Positions 18,620 to 28,119 of a stretch of 64,000 nucleotides of DNA are shown here, one piece after another. The DNA lies in the NCBI GenBank assembly GCA_027214385.1, contig JAPVXR010000003.1, positions 62,001-126,000 of the forward strand, written 5' to 3'. This DNA comes from Cryomorphaceae bacterium 1068. Its GTDB lineage: Bacteria; Bacteroidota; Bacteroidia; Flavobacteriales_D; Cryomorphaceae. The notes under the pieces were generated by a model. The model did not search any database. It saw only the letters and a list, made by a program, of their open reading frames with translations, and had not been told where the DNA came from. The position numbers and the translations under genes were made by a program. How positions within the stretch are numbered: position 1 is the first letter of the stretch; every line of letters starts with the position of its first letter.

Positions 18620-19492
18620 CTAGTAAGGAATAGGTATATACGTATCGTCTCCATCCACTTCGGGGAATTTTTTAGCGATCCAATCTTCTTTTGCCCGTTT
18701 CAGGCGGTCTTTGCTATGTGATACAAAATTCCACAACAAGAAGTGTTCTTCCGGCAAAGGCTCACCTCCAAAAAGTAAGACCTGAGTATTTTTGTCCAGG
18801 CGAATTTCGCATGCATCATTTGTCTTGCTGATCAGCATCTGTCCCGCTTCAACTTTTTGATCTCCTTCGGTAATCGAACCTTTGACGATAACAAAGGCCA
18901 CTTCCCCCGTGAGTTGTCCTCGTAGATTTAATGTGGTCGCTTTTTCGGCATGGATATCGACCATAAATAAAGGGGAGAAACCTTGGAGTGGAGCTGATTT
19001 TGCAAAGGCAGTCCCCGCAACCAATTTGAAGGTCAGCGTATCTGTTTTCCAGGTGGGAATATCAGTGCTCGGGTAGAAGTCAAATCGCGGACCCATTTCC
19101 TCCATTTCAGTTGGCAAGGCCACCCATATTTGGTATCCGTGCATGATAAATTCATCTTGAGTTCTTTTCGGTTTCGGCGTTCTTTCGGTATGCGTCACTC
19201 CGCTTCCTGCCGTCATAAAACCTACATCACCCGGGCTGATCACTTGTACCGTGCCGATGCTATCTCGATGCTCTATTTCTCCTTCGAAAAGATAAGTCAA
19301 GGTGCTCAACCCAATGTGCGGATGCTGGTCGACATCTACATATTTTCCATTCCCAAGTTTTGCCGGGCCCATATGGTCTATAAATGTAAAAGGCCCGACC
19401 TGACGTTTCTTTCTAAAAGGAAGCAGACGGCCTACCATAAAATTACCGAGGTCAGCTTGTCTTTCATCTACGAGCAGTTTATTGTTTGCCAT
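18620..19492 (-). CDS. Pirin family protein
   Basis: Bicupin protein of the pirin family; members bind iron and some show quercetin 2,3-dioxygenase activity. Metal-binding residues are visible in VDQHPHIGLSTLTYLFEG, EIEHRDS and VTHTERTP. I start at the ATG at 19492 (MANNKLLVDERQADLGNF), which matches family N-termini; the open frame extends to 19555 but the extra residues do not fit. The length of 290 residues is normal. It lies downstream of rsgA on the same strand. Confidence 0.9.
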   Translation of the reverse strand: MANNKLLVDERQADLGNFMVGRLLPFRKKRQVGPFTFIDHMGPAKLGNGKYVDVDQHPHIGLSTLTYLFEGEIEHRDSIGTVQVISPGDVGFMTAGSGVTHTERTPKPKRTQDEFIMHGYQIWVALPTEMEEMGPRFDFYPSTDIPTWKTDTLTFKLVAGTAFAKSAPLQGFSPLFMVDIHAEKATTLNLRGQLTGEVAFVIVKGSITEGDQKVEAGQMLISKTNDACEIRLDKNTQVLLFGGEPLPEEHFLLWNFVSHSKDRLKRAKEDWIAKKFPEVDGDDTYIPIPY

Positions 19493-19573
19493 AAGGTGCT
19501 TTAGTTTTAATTTTTTGGAAGACATCTTAGCCACGATGAGCAGCGTGAAGAGCATGCTTTAAGGCGATTTATA

Positions 19574-20632
19574 CTAGTATTTGTCGCTATTCTTTTTCAT
19601 GTTCTTGATTAATTTTCCCAAGTCTTTTCCTTTCTTTTTTCTTTCACGAGCATTTGACTCAAAATGCCTTCTCTCTTTTTCCATCTTGAGAAAATTCTCG
19701 TAGGTTTCGGTGTTCAGTTCATCATTTTCCAAGGCAGTTAATACTGCGCATTCATCTTCATTTGTGTGCTTACAATCATTGTACTTGCAGTTTTGCGACA
19801 GATTCAATACTTCCTCAAAAGTCATTTCAAGCCCTTCGGAAGAATCGGTCATACCTATTTCCCGCATTCCCGGATTGTCGATTAGTACTCCTTTTTCAAA
19901 AACAATTAACTCTCTATGTGTAGTCACATGCTTTCCTCGGTCTATACTTTCGCTTATTGCACCCGTTTCAGCCACTTTCTCGCCAATGATTGTATTGATT
20001 AACGTCGATTTCCCAACACCCGAAGAACCTAGAAAACAGTAGGTTTTTCCTCGGATTAGCCTCGAATTAATTTTTTCAATCCCGACATTTGACTCGTTGC
20101 TAATTGGGATGATAGGCACATGTTTAATTCTTGCGCGTACTTTACTTAACAAACCTGCCAGCTCTGACTCCTCGATCAAATCTATTTTACTTAAAACGAT
20201 TATAGGATCAATTTTGGAGTCGTAACAAATGGTTAAGTAGCGCTCAAGTCTATTTACGCTGAAATCTCTATTGACGGATTGAACGATTATTCCGACATCA
20301 ATATTGACGGCTATAATCTGGGTTTGACTCAACGTTCCAACTAGCTTTCTTTTTAAGACTGAACTTCTTGGAAGTACTCCATAAATTAATGCTTTGCCCT
20401 CATCATATTCTGAAACCGCCACCCAATCTCCAACTGAAGGCAATTGGTTCTTATCAGTAACCGTGAATCTTAGATTTCCAATCAATTCACAATCCAACTT
20501 GTTCGATTCAGTTTTGACCGTATACCGCTCCTTATGCTCTTTTATTACCCGTCCAATTCCAAAAGATTTCAGGTTTTGTTTCTTTCGGGATTCTTCAAAT
20601 ACACTGTTGTATCCTAGATCTTCGAGGGTCAT
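19574..20632 (-). CDS. rsgA: Ribosome small subunit-dependent GTPase A
   Basis: Circularly permuted GTPase that acts in late 30S subunit maturation. An OB-fold N-terminal domain is followed by G4 (LSKIDL, about 148-152), the P-loop GSSGVGKST (202-210), and G3 in DNPGMRE (252-258), the permuted order typical of RsgA. The C-terminal zinc site is complete: Cys282, Cys287, His289, Cys295. The length of 352 residues is slightly longer than E. coli RsgA with a Lys/Arg-rich tail. Upstream of the pirin gene. Confidence 0.96.
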   Translation of the reverse strand: MTLEDLGYNSVFEESRKKQNLKSFGIGRVIKEHKERYTVKTESNKLDCELIGNLRFTVTDKNQLPSVGDWVAVSEYDEGKALIYGVLPRSSVLKRKLVGTLSQTQIIAVNIDVGIIVQSVNRDFSVNRLERYLTICYDSKIDPIIVLSKIDLIEESELAGLLSKVRARIKHVPIIPISNESNVGIEKINSRLIRGKTYCFLGSSGVGKSTLINTIIGEKVAETGAISESIDRGKHVTTHRELIVFEKGVLIDNPGMREIGMTDSSEGLEMTFEEVLNLSQNCKYNDCKHTNEDECAVLTALENDELNTETYENFLKMEKERRHFESNARERKKKGKDLGKLIKNMKKNSDKY

Positions 20633-20993
20633 TCTTCTATTTTAGTTCTTAGACGAAGTAGCGGGCAATTTTAATGCGATCCAATCTTCCTTCGCATGAA
20701 GACGCAGGATTTAGGAAAATCAAAGTAATGAGCGACACTATTCACTATTTATTTAAGGTTTATTATGAACATATAAGTAAGTAAACGAACCGAACCCAAT
20801 AATCACTTGACACCTTTTTTATCGGGAAGTATCGGTAGAATAGACAATTGTAATTCTGATAAATCTATTGGAAAGGTAGAGAAAGAAAATTGGTTAAGAC
20901 TATCATTAGTCGAATGCTCTCCACATAAAAGGCACAAAACAAGAATTCCAAGGGTCGCCATTTTGCTGTTTTAAGTCGTAGAATATTTGCCAC
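20633..20993. other. Intergenic region without recognisable gene
   Basis: About 360 bases between rsgA (promoter side) and the terminator of the large exported protein gene. AT-rich, no ORF with support; likely holds the rsgA promoter. Confidence 0.5.
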
Positions 20994-21025
20994 AAAAAAA
21001 AACCGCCCCCTTTTCAGGAGGCGGT
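20994..21025 (-). terminator. Intrinsic terminator of the large exported protein gene
   Basis: On the minus strand a hairpin (ACCGCC/GGCGGT plus three more pairs after a mismatch, 4-base loop) is followed by a run of at least eight T, 40 bases past the stop codon at 21066. Confidence 0.88.
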
Positions 21026-21065
21026 CTTCGTTTTAGATCCGATTGGTAATGTCAGATTGGTTATT

Positions 21066-24000
21066 CTATTTGATGATAAATCTCTGGGTAACTCTTTCGG
21101 CTCCTGATGTATAGGATACTGTATAAATTCCCGCAGGGATACCATTTGTTTCCAAACGCAGGGTTTGGTTTGACTCAACAGCTACACGCTGCTGTGTCAA
21201 GGTGCGTCCAGTGATGTCTCTCATCTCTATCAAACCTTCTGTAGCCATGCCATCGGCATTGCTTAGGTTTAGGTTGATGTGCCCCACATTGGATGGATTA
21301 GGGAATACCGTCATGGCCATGCTGCCTTGAGCCGCATTCGCATGAATTCCGTTTCCATTGATTTCGGCAATAGCCGCACCACCCAATGGAATAAAGAACT
21401 CAGTGGCAGAATACTCGCTCACAACCAATGGCTCCTCAGAACAAGCGCAGCGCACTTCCACTTGGTAAGTCTGGCCGATTTGAAGCTGAGACTTTGGTAT
21501 CTTTCTTCGGAATGGTTCAGTGCCGTCTTCATCAGCATATACGAATATGGTCTGTTGAGGGCCGTCAATCAATCCTCCCCGTACTTGACAAACCGTGGAA
21601 CCTGGTACCGGTGTCCACTTGATCACCACAAAGTCTGAACTGGAGTTTTGCAATACGCCTACTTGCTCAGGAGCGGGGAAGAATCCTTCGGCGCAGAATA
21701 CGAATACATCGTCGTCGCGCTCGTTGATGTTCTGGATTCTTTCGTCTTCATCGATTGGCGTTTCAGCGTCCATGTAAGGTGTTTCAGAAAAGAAGGTGTT
21801 CAGGTATTCAGCGAAGGCATCTTGCTCGCTTCCCGCAGGGGCGAAGTCAAATGTTCCCACGTCCAATCCTGCCGTGTCCAGATCTACTCGATTTTCTCCA
21901 AGTTCTTCAAAAGGGTATCCGTCTCCACCTCCTGCGAGGAAATTCAGGGTAACCACCTTAAAGACTCTTTGGGAATCGCCGCTTATTTCTCCATCGATTA
22001 CCACAGAGTCCAAAGGCAAGCCTGCCTCATCTACAATGACCAGGTTTTGGATGCGCGAACCAGGCGCCACGATGGGATCAAAAGAGACCTTCATACCACC
22101 GATTTGTGGAAATTGACCCGGTGTAGCTCCTTCTTCCGTGGCGCTGAAGCCATGCTCCATCACCGCGAGAAGATCAGATGCGCTCAATTCTAAAACAGAA
22201 AGTCTGTTGTTAAATCGAAGGGTGTTCTCCACATCCAGCTGAGATACTTCTCCTTCCAGTTTTCCTGAAATGGCGTTGGCTTGTGGAGGCAAGAACTCAA
22301 ATACACCCGGAGCTACTTCGTCTACCTCGCCAATGGCCGCTCTGATACCACCACCGTTTTTGATTGAGACAACCACTTCTGAGTCATACTCTTTCGCTAC
22401 GAAGAGGTTGGCATCGGCAGAGATATTACCCATATTGGTTTCCTCGGTGCGCACACGCTCACGTCGTCCGTCGAGGTACACATCGGTCAATCCCAAGATG
22501 TTTCCGTCTTTTGAAATCACGACATCGTTTACCGCATTGGTCAATCGACTTACCAATTCTCCTTTTGAGTTTTCAGCGAAAGCCATTGAAGGATCGTCAT
22601 ATACCTGAGCGATCATCTCGTCGTCGGTAGCGTAGATTCCATTTACACCTTCGTTCAATGAAGAAAGAAGTACAACTCCCGCTGCGTCGAATCCTACTAC
22701 CAAGCGACCTACATAGCTGTACTCACCATCGGTGCTTACGATTAGTGCAGGCTCTCCGTCTAGGTTTTGTGAAACAAAAGGATAGTTGTCTTCCGCCTCG
22801 TCGCCGCTGCGCAGTCTGTCTGTTTGGTCAGCCAAGATTCTGTCAGAACCACCCGCCAATACGATGTCTACACCGCTGAGCAATCCTACGAGCTCCTGCT
22901 CGAGAGAGAACTGCTGCAAGTGAGTAGCCAAAATGATTTTGTTTGATCCAGCGGCAATGAGGTCGTCGATTACAGGCTGCAAGATGGCCGCCAAAGCAGG
23001 CATATCATTGCTTCCTCCGTTGATGACGCTCACACCGTTGGTGGTAGTGATCGACTCCAATACTTGTGTCGTGGCACCCACTACTCCGATCAATTCGCCG
23101 TTGCGCTCAATCAGTGTAGAAGGGGCAATCTTTGGTGCTGCACCTGCTGCATCAAGATCTGATGGCAACGATTGGAAAGCGGTGTTTGGCAATAGCTCAT
23201 CGGTAAACAACCCCGATAGGTTATCGTCTCCTGAGAAGTCGAGATTGGCACTGAGGTAGGGGAATTGAGCTCCCAACCAGCGTACATCTCCCAAGCCTGC
23301 TCCGCGGATATCCGTAGCGATAATCTCCTCTACGATTGCGGTTCCATTGTCAAACTCGTGGTTTCCGAGTGTAGACGCATCAAAGCCAATGATGTTGGTA
23401 ATGGTGATATCTGCTCTTCCACCGGCTTCGCGCAAGTTGTTCAAGCCGGGCTCACCAAAGAGGTCTTGGTTTAAATCCTGAAGCACCGCTCTGATGCTTC
23501 CATCTGAAGAAGCATTGAAGAACGGGCCCGGAATATAGTTGTCACCTGAAGAGATGCGAACGGTGTTGGTGTACTTATCTTCGAGCACATCTACGATAGC
23601 GGCAAAGTTGGGCGCACGACCGATGGCGTCAACTCCTCCTTCCAAGTCAGATGCGTGTAGAATTTGCAGTGTGTAATCGGGAGAGGAAACACCGAAGAAA
23701 GAAACGGTTCCGCTTACCTCGTTGGCTACCATGATGATGGTTTCACCGGTTGGACTGTCCGCAGCATCGATTACTTTAATGTCTTCAGGACCTAGATCTC
23801 CTGCGGCAGGATCTTCAGCGTCTACGCTAAAGTCTCGGTTGTTGATGTAGTTCTCAAACTTAGGAGCGGTAGGGTCGGTAATGTCGTAGATCATCACTCC
23901 GCCCACTCTTTCCAATCCGATGAAAGCGTATGGTTTTCCGTTGATTTCAGTTACCGCGATGGCTTCGGGCTCGGGGCCTTTGTCATCACTGCGGCTTTTG

Positions 24001-25778
24001 AAAGAATCGTTGTCATCGTTGTTTGAGTTGAAGAAAGGAGCGAGGTAGTCGGCAGTGATTTGCTCGAAATCATCGGCACTGTCCCACACAAGGTTTCCCG
24101 CTTCATCCCAAATAGAAAAGGAGCGCGCTCCGTAACCGAATATTTCTTCGTACTCTCCGTCATTGTCTGTATCACCAGCAGTAAGCGTGATGTTCAACCG
24201 ACCGAGGTTCTCATCCATTTGAAGTTCGGCGTAATTTGGGAACGCTACTGAATCCAACGTGAGGTCTCTCACGCGGTCTTCTTCGCTGTACCCATCGTAG
24301 TCACGCGCGTCACCTTCATTGGCCGTAAGAATGTAAGTGCTTCCGCCTACCGAGTAAGAAGTCATGGCATCAGGCATGTAGTAGCTCTTTACCGGCCAGT
24401 TTTGAATTTCGATTCCTTCCCCATCATTGCTGGCGTCAATCCCATTGCCGGGAAGGTTGTAATCTTTTGTGCCAAGTGCCCACACATCAGCGATGGTATT
24501 TGTCATTAGGTCAACCACAATGATTCCATTGTTTTCCTGACAAACCGCGTAAGCTGTTTGAGAATCGTCAGAAACCGTGATGTATTCGGGCTCCAAATCT
24601 TGTGCGATGCTTGCGTTGGGGCCGAAGATTCGAACGCCTTCTACATCGGCCATGGTCAATGAGTCAAATCCTACCGTTTCTACCGTAGCTGAGGCTGCAC
24701 CGCCTGATACGTCTATTACAGAGACGCTTCCTTCAGGGTCTACATCGTAAGCATCGTTTGGCTCACCTTCGTTGGCTACCACCACTTTGTTTCCGTCAGG
24801 GGTGAAGGTCAACATATCGGGAAGCGCACCCACGGTTACATCGTTGATGTAGTTTCCGTCAGCATCGTAAAATACGACCGCTCCGGGGTCTTGTTTAACC
24901 ACAGCTTCAACTGCCACTGCTATTACTCCATTTGAAACGGCAACACTATTAGGTGCAGCGCCATAAGCAGATACGTCAATGCTATTGATCAACACAGGTG
25001 AAGCAGGGTTTGAGATATCCAGTACTTCTACCGTATTGTCATTGCTGTTCACAAAGAAAACTCTTTGAGTAGCCGGGTCATGAGCAGCAATTTCTGCTGC
25101 ACTTTCGTCGAAAACTCCTGTAGCATAGGTGCCGAGTAGACTGAGGTTTAACTGATTTTCGAAAGCCGTTGGACCGCTTGATGGAGGGGTAACGCCACCA
25201 GGGGTTATGAAAGTTCCCAGAGGCACGGGAGTAGCAGCGGTAGCGTTGTCCACTTCACCGTCGAGTGCGTCAACTCCACCAAAAGTCCAGTCGCTTAATT
25301 CAAACGTAGTGGAAGGAGTGGAGTCATCGTTGCGACGTGCCCAAGAGTCAGCGTATTCCCAAGCCTCGCCTGAACCATCTACGTCAATGGCTCCGAATAC
25401 GTCAACGGCTGCGCCGTCTTTGAATAATTCTACGGCATCATCACCGTTGATGGCCATAGCGCCGTCGGCGTAATTGGGTGCAAATCCAAAGAAAGCCGTG
25501 AATTGTGGCATTTCTGAAGCGACATAAATGTAATCGCCTGCTGAAGCAGACCCTGATAAAGTGAATTCTTCGCCATCAGAGCCGCCGCCGTTGTTGGCAG
25601 ACCCAACTCCGTAGGCGCTGAGATCAGCAATGTCATTGATCGCGTAAAGTTCCACTCCCTTTGGAGTCCCACCCAAAAGGGGGCCGTCGTAAACGGCAGA
25701 AATAATGAGATCGCTTTGCCCGAAGACTCCGAAAGTCAGCAGGGAAAGACCACCCAATAAAATAGATTTGAGCATCAT
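21066..25778 (-). CDS. 1570-residue exported phosphoesterase-like protein with type IX sorting domain
   Basis: Signal peptide (residues 1-21), lamin-tail-like domain (22-190), a choice-of-anchor I type beta-propeller region (about 205-700), a calcineurin-like phosphoesterase domain (703-1050), a 5'-nucleotidase C-terminal domain (about 1070-1330; NGGGIRA at 1141-1147), a Cys-containing Fn3-like module (1361-1465), and a C-terminal type IX sorting domain (FPNPS near 1492, ending RFIIK). The GDN (745-747) and GNHEFD (805-810) motifs are kept, but the first motif reads SDLEGG (Asp711, His replaced by Glu) and the usual GGHSH reads GGSDR (976-980). Probably a surface nucleotidase or phosphodiesterase for phosphate scavenging; activity is uncertain because of these changes. 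Starts at 25778 or the adjacent ATG at 25775. Confidence 0.88.
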   Translation of the reverse strand: MMLKSILLGGLSLLTFGVFGQSDLIISAVYDGPLLGGTPKGVELYAINDIADLSAYGVGSANNGGGSDGEEFTLSGSASAGDYIYVASEMPQFTAFFGFAPNYADGAMAINGDDAVELFKDGAAVDVFGAIDVDGSGEAWEYADSWARRNDDSTPSTTFELSDWTFGGVDALDGEVDNATAATPVPLGTFITPGGVTPPSSGPTAFENQLNLSLLGTYATGVFDESAAEIAAHDPATQRVFFVNSNDNTVEVLDISNPASPVLINSIDVSAYGAAPNSVAVSNGVIAVAVEAVVKQDPGAVVFYDADGNYINDVTVGALPDMLTFTPDGNKVVVANEGEPNDAYDVDPEGSVSVIDVSGGAASATVETVGFDSLTMADVEGVRIFGPNASIAQDLEPEYITVSDDSQTAYAVCQENNGIIVVDLMTNTIADVWALGTKDYNLPGNGIDASNDGEGIEIQNWPVKSYYMPDAMTSYSVGGSTYILTANEGDARDYDGYSEEDRVRDLTLDSVAFPNYAELQMDENLGRLNITLTAGDTDNDGEYEEIFGYGARSFSIWDEAGNLVWDSADDFEQITADYLAPFFNSNNDDNDSFKSRSDDKGPEPEAIAVTEINGKPYAFIGLERVGGVMIYDITDPTAPKFENYINNRDFSVDAEDPAAGDLGPEDIKVIDAADSPTGETIIMVANEVSGTVSFFGVSSPDYTLQILHASDLEGGVDAIGRAPNFAAIVDVLEDKYTNTVRISSGDNYIPGPFFNASSDGSIRAVLQDLNQDLFGEPGLNNLREAGGRADITITNIIGFDASTLGNHEFDNGTAIVEEIIATDIRGAGLGDVRWLGAQFPYLSANLDFSGDDNLSGLFTDELLPNTAFQSLPSDLDAAGAAPKIAPSTLIERNGELIGVVGATTQVLESITTTNGVSVINGGSNDMPALAAILQPVIDDLIAAGSNKIILATHLQQFSLEQELVGLLSGVDIVLAGGSDRILADQTDRLRSGDEAEDNYPFVSQNLDGEPALIVSTDGEYSYVGRLVVGFDAAGVVLLSSLNEGVNGIYATDDEMIAQVYDDPSMAFAENSKGELVSRLTNAVNDVVISKDGNILGLTDVYLDGRRERVRTEETNMGNISADANLFVAKEYDSEVVVSIKNGGGIRAAIGEVDEVAPGVFEFLPPQANAISGKLEGEVSQLDVENTLRFNNRLSVLELSASDLLAVMEHGFSATEEGATPGQFPQIGGMKVSFDPIVAPGSRIQNLVIVDEAGLPLDSVVIDGEISGDSQRVFKVVTLNFLAGGGDGYPFEELGENRVDLDTAGLDVGTFDFAPAGSEQDAFAEYLNTFFSETPYMDAETPIDEDERIQNINERDDDVFVFCAEGFFPAPEQVGVLQNSSSDFVVIKWTPVPGSTVCQVRGGLIDGPQQTIFVYADEDGTEPFRRKIPKSQLQIGQTYQVEVRCACSEEPLVVSEYSATEFFIPLGGAAIAEINGNGIHANAAQGSMAMTVFPNPSNVGHINLNLSNADGMATEGLIEMRDITGRTLTQQRVAVESNQTLRLETNGIPAGIYTVSYTSGAERVTQRFIIK

Positions 25779-25902
25779 ACCTTAAATTTTTAGATTGGTT
25801 TGTGAGTGGTCAAAATTAGTGCTGACCACTCCGGTATGTCGACTTGGGCTGTTTAAGAAAGCCTTATTAAATCCTTAAGCTTGGAGGCCGCAACTACTGA
25901 CG

Positions 25903-25926
25903 TTTTATGGAAAGTGTTCCATAAAA
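25903..25926. promoter_or_regulatory. 10-bp inverted repeat upstream of the large exported protein gene
   Basis: TTTTATGGAA and its exact complement flank a 4-base spacer. It lies 125 bases upstream of the start at 25778, in a region without genes, so it may be an operator or a hairpin in a leader. No regulator is identified. Confidence 0.4.
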
Positions 25927-26087
25927 TCAGCTTTTTAGAAGTGAAATTTTATCGCCTGGGTTTACCCAGTGTTAAGTGGGTTTATTTCGGGGTAACCTGC
26001 AGTTTACAAATCAATCTATCTCGACATCGATCCTTTAAGATGATCTACTTGATTTGACCTATTTTTGGACTTAGTATAAACTGAAGA

Positions 26088-26972
26088 TTGTTGTCTGTTC
26101 TAGTTGCTGTTGTTTTTGGTAGTTTTTTTGTTTGGCTCTTATTTCGTTCGAAAGAGGTAAAGAGTGGCTTGGACGTTCCCGAAGTATTTCCACTCGAATG
26201 GCGCACCTATTTGCTTACCGAGGTCAACTTTTATGCTGCGCTTAGTAAAACCGATAAGGCCGTTTTCGAAAAAGACGTTTTGAACTTTTTAAAACGCGTA
26301 CGGATTACCGGAGTGCAAACTACGGTAGACGATCAAGATCGTTTGCTCGTAGCGTCTAGTGCAGTAATCCCCGTATTTGCCTTCCCTGAATGGGAGTATA
26401 GTACTTTGCATGAGGTGCTTCTATATCCTGATTTGTTTGATGCCTCCTTCAATCTGGATTCAAAGAAACGCAGTATCAGCGGTATGGTAGGTAGTGGGGG
26501 AGTCATGAATCGGGTAGTAATTTTTTCTAAGCCAGCGCTGCATAATGGATTCGATAATATCACGGATAAGCATAATGTCGGAATACATGAGTTTGTGCAT
26601 CTTTTCGATAAAGAAGATGGTCAAATAGATGGCATTCCTAAAGTATATATGGATAATCAGGCTCTCTTGCCTTGGGTAAAACTGATACACGAAAATATGG
26701 CTGAGATGCTGAGAGGGAATAGTGATATAAATCCCTATGGTGCGACTAATAGCCAGGAATTTCTGGCGGTGACTTCAGAGTATTTTTTTCAGCGTCCTCG
26801 ATTATTAAAGGAGAAACATCCTGAGCTATATGAGGTATTGAGTAAAATTTTCAATACAGATTTGGCAGAGACATTAGATGGTGATATGCCGCTGAGAACA
26901 ATAGGTCGAAATGATAAATGTCCATGCGGAAGCGGAAAGAAATTTAAGGACTGCTGCATGCTGCATTCCTAG
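26088..26972 (+). CDS. MtfA-like zinc peptidase with N-terminal membrane helix and C-terminal SEC-C motif
   Basis: 294 residues. N-terminal hydrophobic helix (3-19), then an M90/MtfA-type peptidase domain with zinc motif HEFVH (167-171), Glu/Asp-rich loop and LHEVLLYPDLF. The last 17 residues (about 276-292) form a SEC-C zinc finger, CPCGSGKKFKDCC, which in SecA and other proteins binds zinc. The start is TTG at 26088: an in-frame TGA lies two codons upstream and no ATG precedes the membrane helix. In E. coli, MtfA titrates the Mlc repressor; here the target is unknown and the SEC-C tail is an uncommon addition. Confidence 0.85.
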   Translation: MLSVLVAVVFGSFFVWLLFRSKEVKSGLDVPEVFPLEWRTYLLTEVNFYAALSKTDKAVFEKDVLNFLKRVRITGVQTTVDDQDRLLVASSAVIPVFAFPEWEYSTLHEVLLYPDLFDASFNLDSKKRSISGMVGSGGVMNRVVIFSKPALHNGFDNITDKHNVGIHEFVHLFDKEDGQIDGIPKVYMDNQALLPWVKLIHENMAEMLRGNSDINPYGATNSQEFLAVTSEYFFQRPRLLKEKHPELYEVLSKIFNTDLAETLDGDMPLRTIGRNDKCPCGSGKKFKDCCMLHS

Positions 26973-27015
26973 ATATACACTTGATTTTGGTAATAGCCTG
27001 ATATGAAATTAGAGC

Positions 27016-28119
27016 CTAGTTGTTCGTTTCAAGGCTGGGAAGATTGATTTCAAACTCGGTGCCTACATTGACTTTAGACCTGACAGAAACGTTTCCTTGA
27101 ATTTTATCGATTGCCTGTCTGACCAGATATAATCCCAAGCCGCTACTTTCTACAGTTGTTGCAGCACCCTCTGAGAAGAATATCTCAAAGATCTTTTTCA
27201 ATTGTTCAGGCGGTATGCCTTTCCCTTCGTCTCCAACAATTATTTTGTAGCCTCCTCCTGTGTTTTCAACACTCACACAGATCTGATAAGGTGTATTTTT
27301 TTCTCTAAAACCGTACTTGACAGCGTTCGTGATAAGATTATTCAGGGCTATTTTCAACCGAACCCGATCTGTGAAAATGACGGTTTCTAGATCAACATTC
27401 ACCTTAAAACTAACATCACTATTGTAATTCATCAATGGCTCGATAATCTCATTTACAAGCTGATTTAAATTAACGTGTTCAAGGATCAGATTGGTCTTTA
27501 GATTCCGATAGTATTGCAGAGTAGTTTGGATGTAATCATCCATTTTTCGAATACTACTGTTCATGAGTTCAAAATACTCTTGAATCTGATCCGGATCTTT
27601 TTCATCACGACTAAGGTCAACCAGTCCCAGCAACGAGAGTAGGGGAGCACGTAAATCGTGAGAAACGCTGTAAACAAAGCGATTCAGTTCAGAATTTACT
27701 CTAAATAACTCTTCATTTTTTCGCTTTAGCTCGACCTTGGTTTTGTATGACTCATAAACAGTGTCAAGCGTTTTCTCCATCATATCACGATCCCAAGGCT
27801 TAACCAGGTACCTGTCAATATGGCCCTTATTTACGGCATCTATTACGGTTTGAGAACTCGTGTAGGCTGTTAAAAGTATTCTTTGTGGATCGGGGTGTGA
27901 TTTGCACACCATTTGAAAAAATTCTACCCCGCTTACTTTAGGCATGCGCTGATCCGCAATGATGATATGCGGTTCTTCTTCTTCAATTAATGCCAATGCT
28001 TTTTCTGCAGAATTGGCCGTTCTGATGGAATGCGTTCTTCTGAAAGTGGCTTTAAAGGCACTCAAGTTGGGTTCCTCATCATCGAGGTAAAGAATGCTTA
28101 TTTTCTCGTTTTCGGACAT
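27016..28119 (-). CDS. Receiver-histidine kinase hybrid
   Basis: 367 residues in an unusual order, receiver first: REC domain 1-125 with phosphoacceptor Asp56 (IIADQRMP) and Lys107 in the VKPWD segment; a coiled linker; HisKA with His154 (SVSHDLRAP); HATPase about 255-362 (NLITNAVKYG, GDEGKGIP, GLGLYLV). Cytoplasmic, no membrane helices. Its ATG overlaps the stop of the upstream kinase gene (TAATG), so it is translationally coupled. Its REC domain closely resembles the stand-alone receiver encoded divergently at 33354. Probably a phosphorelay partner of the 7TMR-DISM kinase. Confidence 0.92.
   Translation of the reverse strand: MSENEKISILYLDDEEPNLSAFKATFRRTHSIRTANSAEKALALIEEEEPHIIIADQRMPKVSGVEFFQMVCKSHPDPQRILLTAYTSSQTVIDAVNKGHIDRYLVKPWDRDMMEKTLDTVYESYKTKVELKRKNEELFRVNSELNRFVYSVSHDLRAPLLSLLGLVDLSRDEKDPDQIQEYFELMNSSIRKMDDYIQTTLQYYRNLKTNLILEHVNLNQLVNEIIEPLMNYNSDVSFKVNVDLETVIFTDRVRLKIALNNLITNAVKYGFREKNTPYQICVSVENTGGGYKIIVGDEGKGIPPEQLKKIFEIFFSEGAATTVESSGLGLYLVRQAIDKIQGNVSVRSKVNVGTEFEINLPSLETNN

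Noticed and set aside
21648-22193. Plus-strand 181-codon frame inside the giant gene
   Set aside because: Antisense to a clear coding sequence with strong domains; no family or start signal.
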